A stretch of DNA of 6,214 bases from Alphaproteobacteria bacterium. GTDB taxonomy: Bacteria; Pseudomonadota; Alphaproteobacteria; RF32; CAG-239. Shown in pieces: positions 5,946-6,214 of the stretch. The position numbers and the translations under genes were made by a program. Positions within the stretch are counted from its first letter, which is position 1. Every line of letters begins with the position of its first letter. The stretch lies in NCBI GenBank assembly GCA_017963715.1, contig JAGCTK010000230.1, forward strand, positions 1 through 6,214. Direction: 5' to 3'. Under the pieces are notes generated by a model that was given only the letters and a program-made list of their open reading frames with translations, was not told where the DNA came from and did not search any database.

Positions 5946-5965
5946 CCTCAAGGGGGAGGATTCAT
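5946..5965 (+). repeat. 20-nt direct repeat, copy 2
   Basis: An exact copy of 5917-5936 without the left arm of the palindrome. A further degenerate block (AGGACTCGGGAGGATTTT) follows at about 5976-5993 and reaches the stop codon of the neighbouring minus-strand gene. Confidence 0.75.
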
Positions 5966-5991
5966 CATAGAAAGGAGGACTCGGGAGGATT

Positions 5992-6214
5992 TTATTTGTA
6001 ACGAATTCTGAAGTTGACGGTGTCGGTGCCGGCCGCCTCGACGGCTTGCCGTGCTTCTTCAACGGTGTAAATGCGCTTACCGCTACCGGTGCTTGAGCCT
6101 GTACCACCTGTGCCGCCATTACCTCCGGCCGGTGCTCCGTATAAACTCGCTAAATTGATGTTATTGGCTGCATCTTTGGCAAAAGCACTGCATGTTGTGA
6201 TGCTGTTGCAATCA
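5992..6214 (-). CDS. C-terminus of a probable surface or secreted protein (5' end outside window)
   Basis: The last 73 codons of a frame that is open to the right edge. Counting from the edge, residues 1-28 are a small-residue-rich segment with two cysteines (DCNSITTCSAFAKDAANN). Residues 29-45 form a flexible Gly/Thr/Ser/Asn linker. Residues 46-73 form a compact terminal segment starting KRIYTVEEARQAVEAAG and ending VNFRIRYK before TAA. A low-complexity linker followed by a short folded C-terminal piece is typical of exported proteins. From memory, a terminal R-I-Y-T-x-x-E-A ... I-R-Y-(K/R) segment recurs in unnamed proteins of uncultured gut alphaproteobacteria. No function is assigned. Its transcript probably ends at the hairpin at 5647-5679. 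Confidence 0.72.
   Translation of the reverse strand, partial: DCNSITTCSAFAKDAANNINLASLYGAPAGGNGGTGGTGSSTGSGKRIYTVEEARQAVEAAGTDTVNFRIRYK

Larger units (their letters stand above)
5680..5991. other. Non-coding interval with degenerate palindromic repeats
   Basis: No convincing gene is seen here. The left half is A+T-rich and the right half (5897-5990) is abruptly G/C-tract-rich with repeated purine-rich blocks. An 86-codon plus-strand frame crosses it (5751-6011) but has no ribosome binding site and runs through the repeats and into the end of the opposite gene. The interval most likely forms the long 3' untranslated part of the right-edge gene. Confidence 0.6.

Noticed and set aside
5917..5965. 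Possible CRISPR-like array
   Set aside because: There are only two repeat copies with a 9-nt gap and no cas genes; it is better explained as duplication of one arm of a palindrome.
5971..5978. Strong Shine-Dalgarno-like AAAGGAGG on the plus strand
   Set aside because: No start codon with an open frame follows; it is part of the degenerate purine-rich repeat.
5751..6011. 86-codon plus-strand ORF across the repeat region
   Set aside because: It has no ribosome binding site, runs through the palindromic repeats and overlaps the end of the opposite gene; its composition follows the repeats.

Overview
This window looks like chromosomal DNA from an alphaproteobacterium of low-to-moderate GC. The support is indirect. 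The ComEC fragment ends in the short non-metallo-beta-lactamase domain that I associate with alphaproteobacterial ComEC, and the FtsB/DivIC-like protein has the alphaproteobacterial style of C-terminus. Promoters are TTGCA(A/T)-type with A+T-rich leaders. An uncultured, possibly gut-associated lineage fits the style of the last protein, but that is a weak inference. I see no integrase, transposase, tRNA, rRNA or CRISPR array.

Layout. (1) 1-1085, plus strand: the C-terminal part of a ComEC/Rec2 DNA-uptake channel, cut by the window edge. (2) 1171-1512, plus strand: a small FtsB/DivIC septum protein with a TTG start. (3) 1513-1660: a leader containing a probable promoter, a terminator-like hairpin and a two-stem structure resembling the ribosomal protein L1 autoregulatory site. 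(4) 1661-2786, plus strand: rplK and rplA, separated by 4 nt, closed by a strong 14-bp hairpin. (5) 2847-3110, minus strand: a small unknown single-span protein convergent with rplA. (6) 3255-3938, plus strand: an unknown six-span membrane protein. (7) 3951-5565, minus strand: a two-gene unit, the HtpX membrane protease followed 4 nt later by an unknown membrane-anchored protein, with a near-consensus promoter. (8) 5566-5991: non-coding DNA with a minus-strand terminator and a small cluster of G/C-rich palindromic repeats. (9) 5992-6214, minus strand: the C-terminus of a probable surface or secreted protein with a Gly/Thr/Ser linker and a short terminal segment.

How the parts work together. 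The rplKA pair appears to be its own transcription unit: promoter, L1-binding leader, two genes, terminator. It is cut off from its usual neighbours (secE-nusG upstream, rplJL-rpoBC downstream). The htpX pair is probably co-transcribed and translationally coupled, which suggests an envelope role for the unknown second protein. The other genes look like independent units. I see no clear new multi-gene system. The items most worth following are the detached rplKA unit with its leader, the htpX partner protein, and the terminal segment of the last protein.
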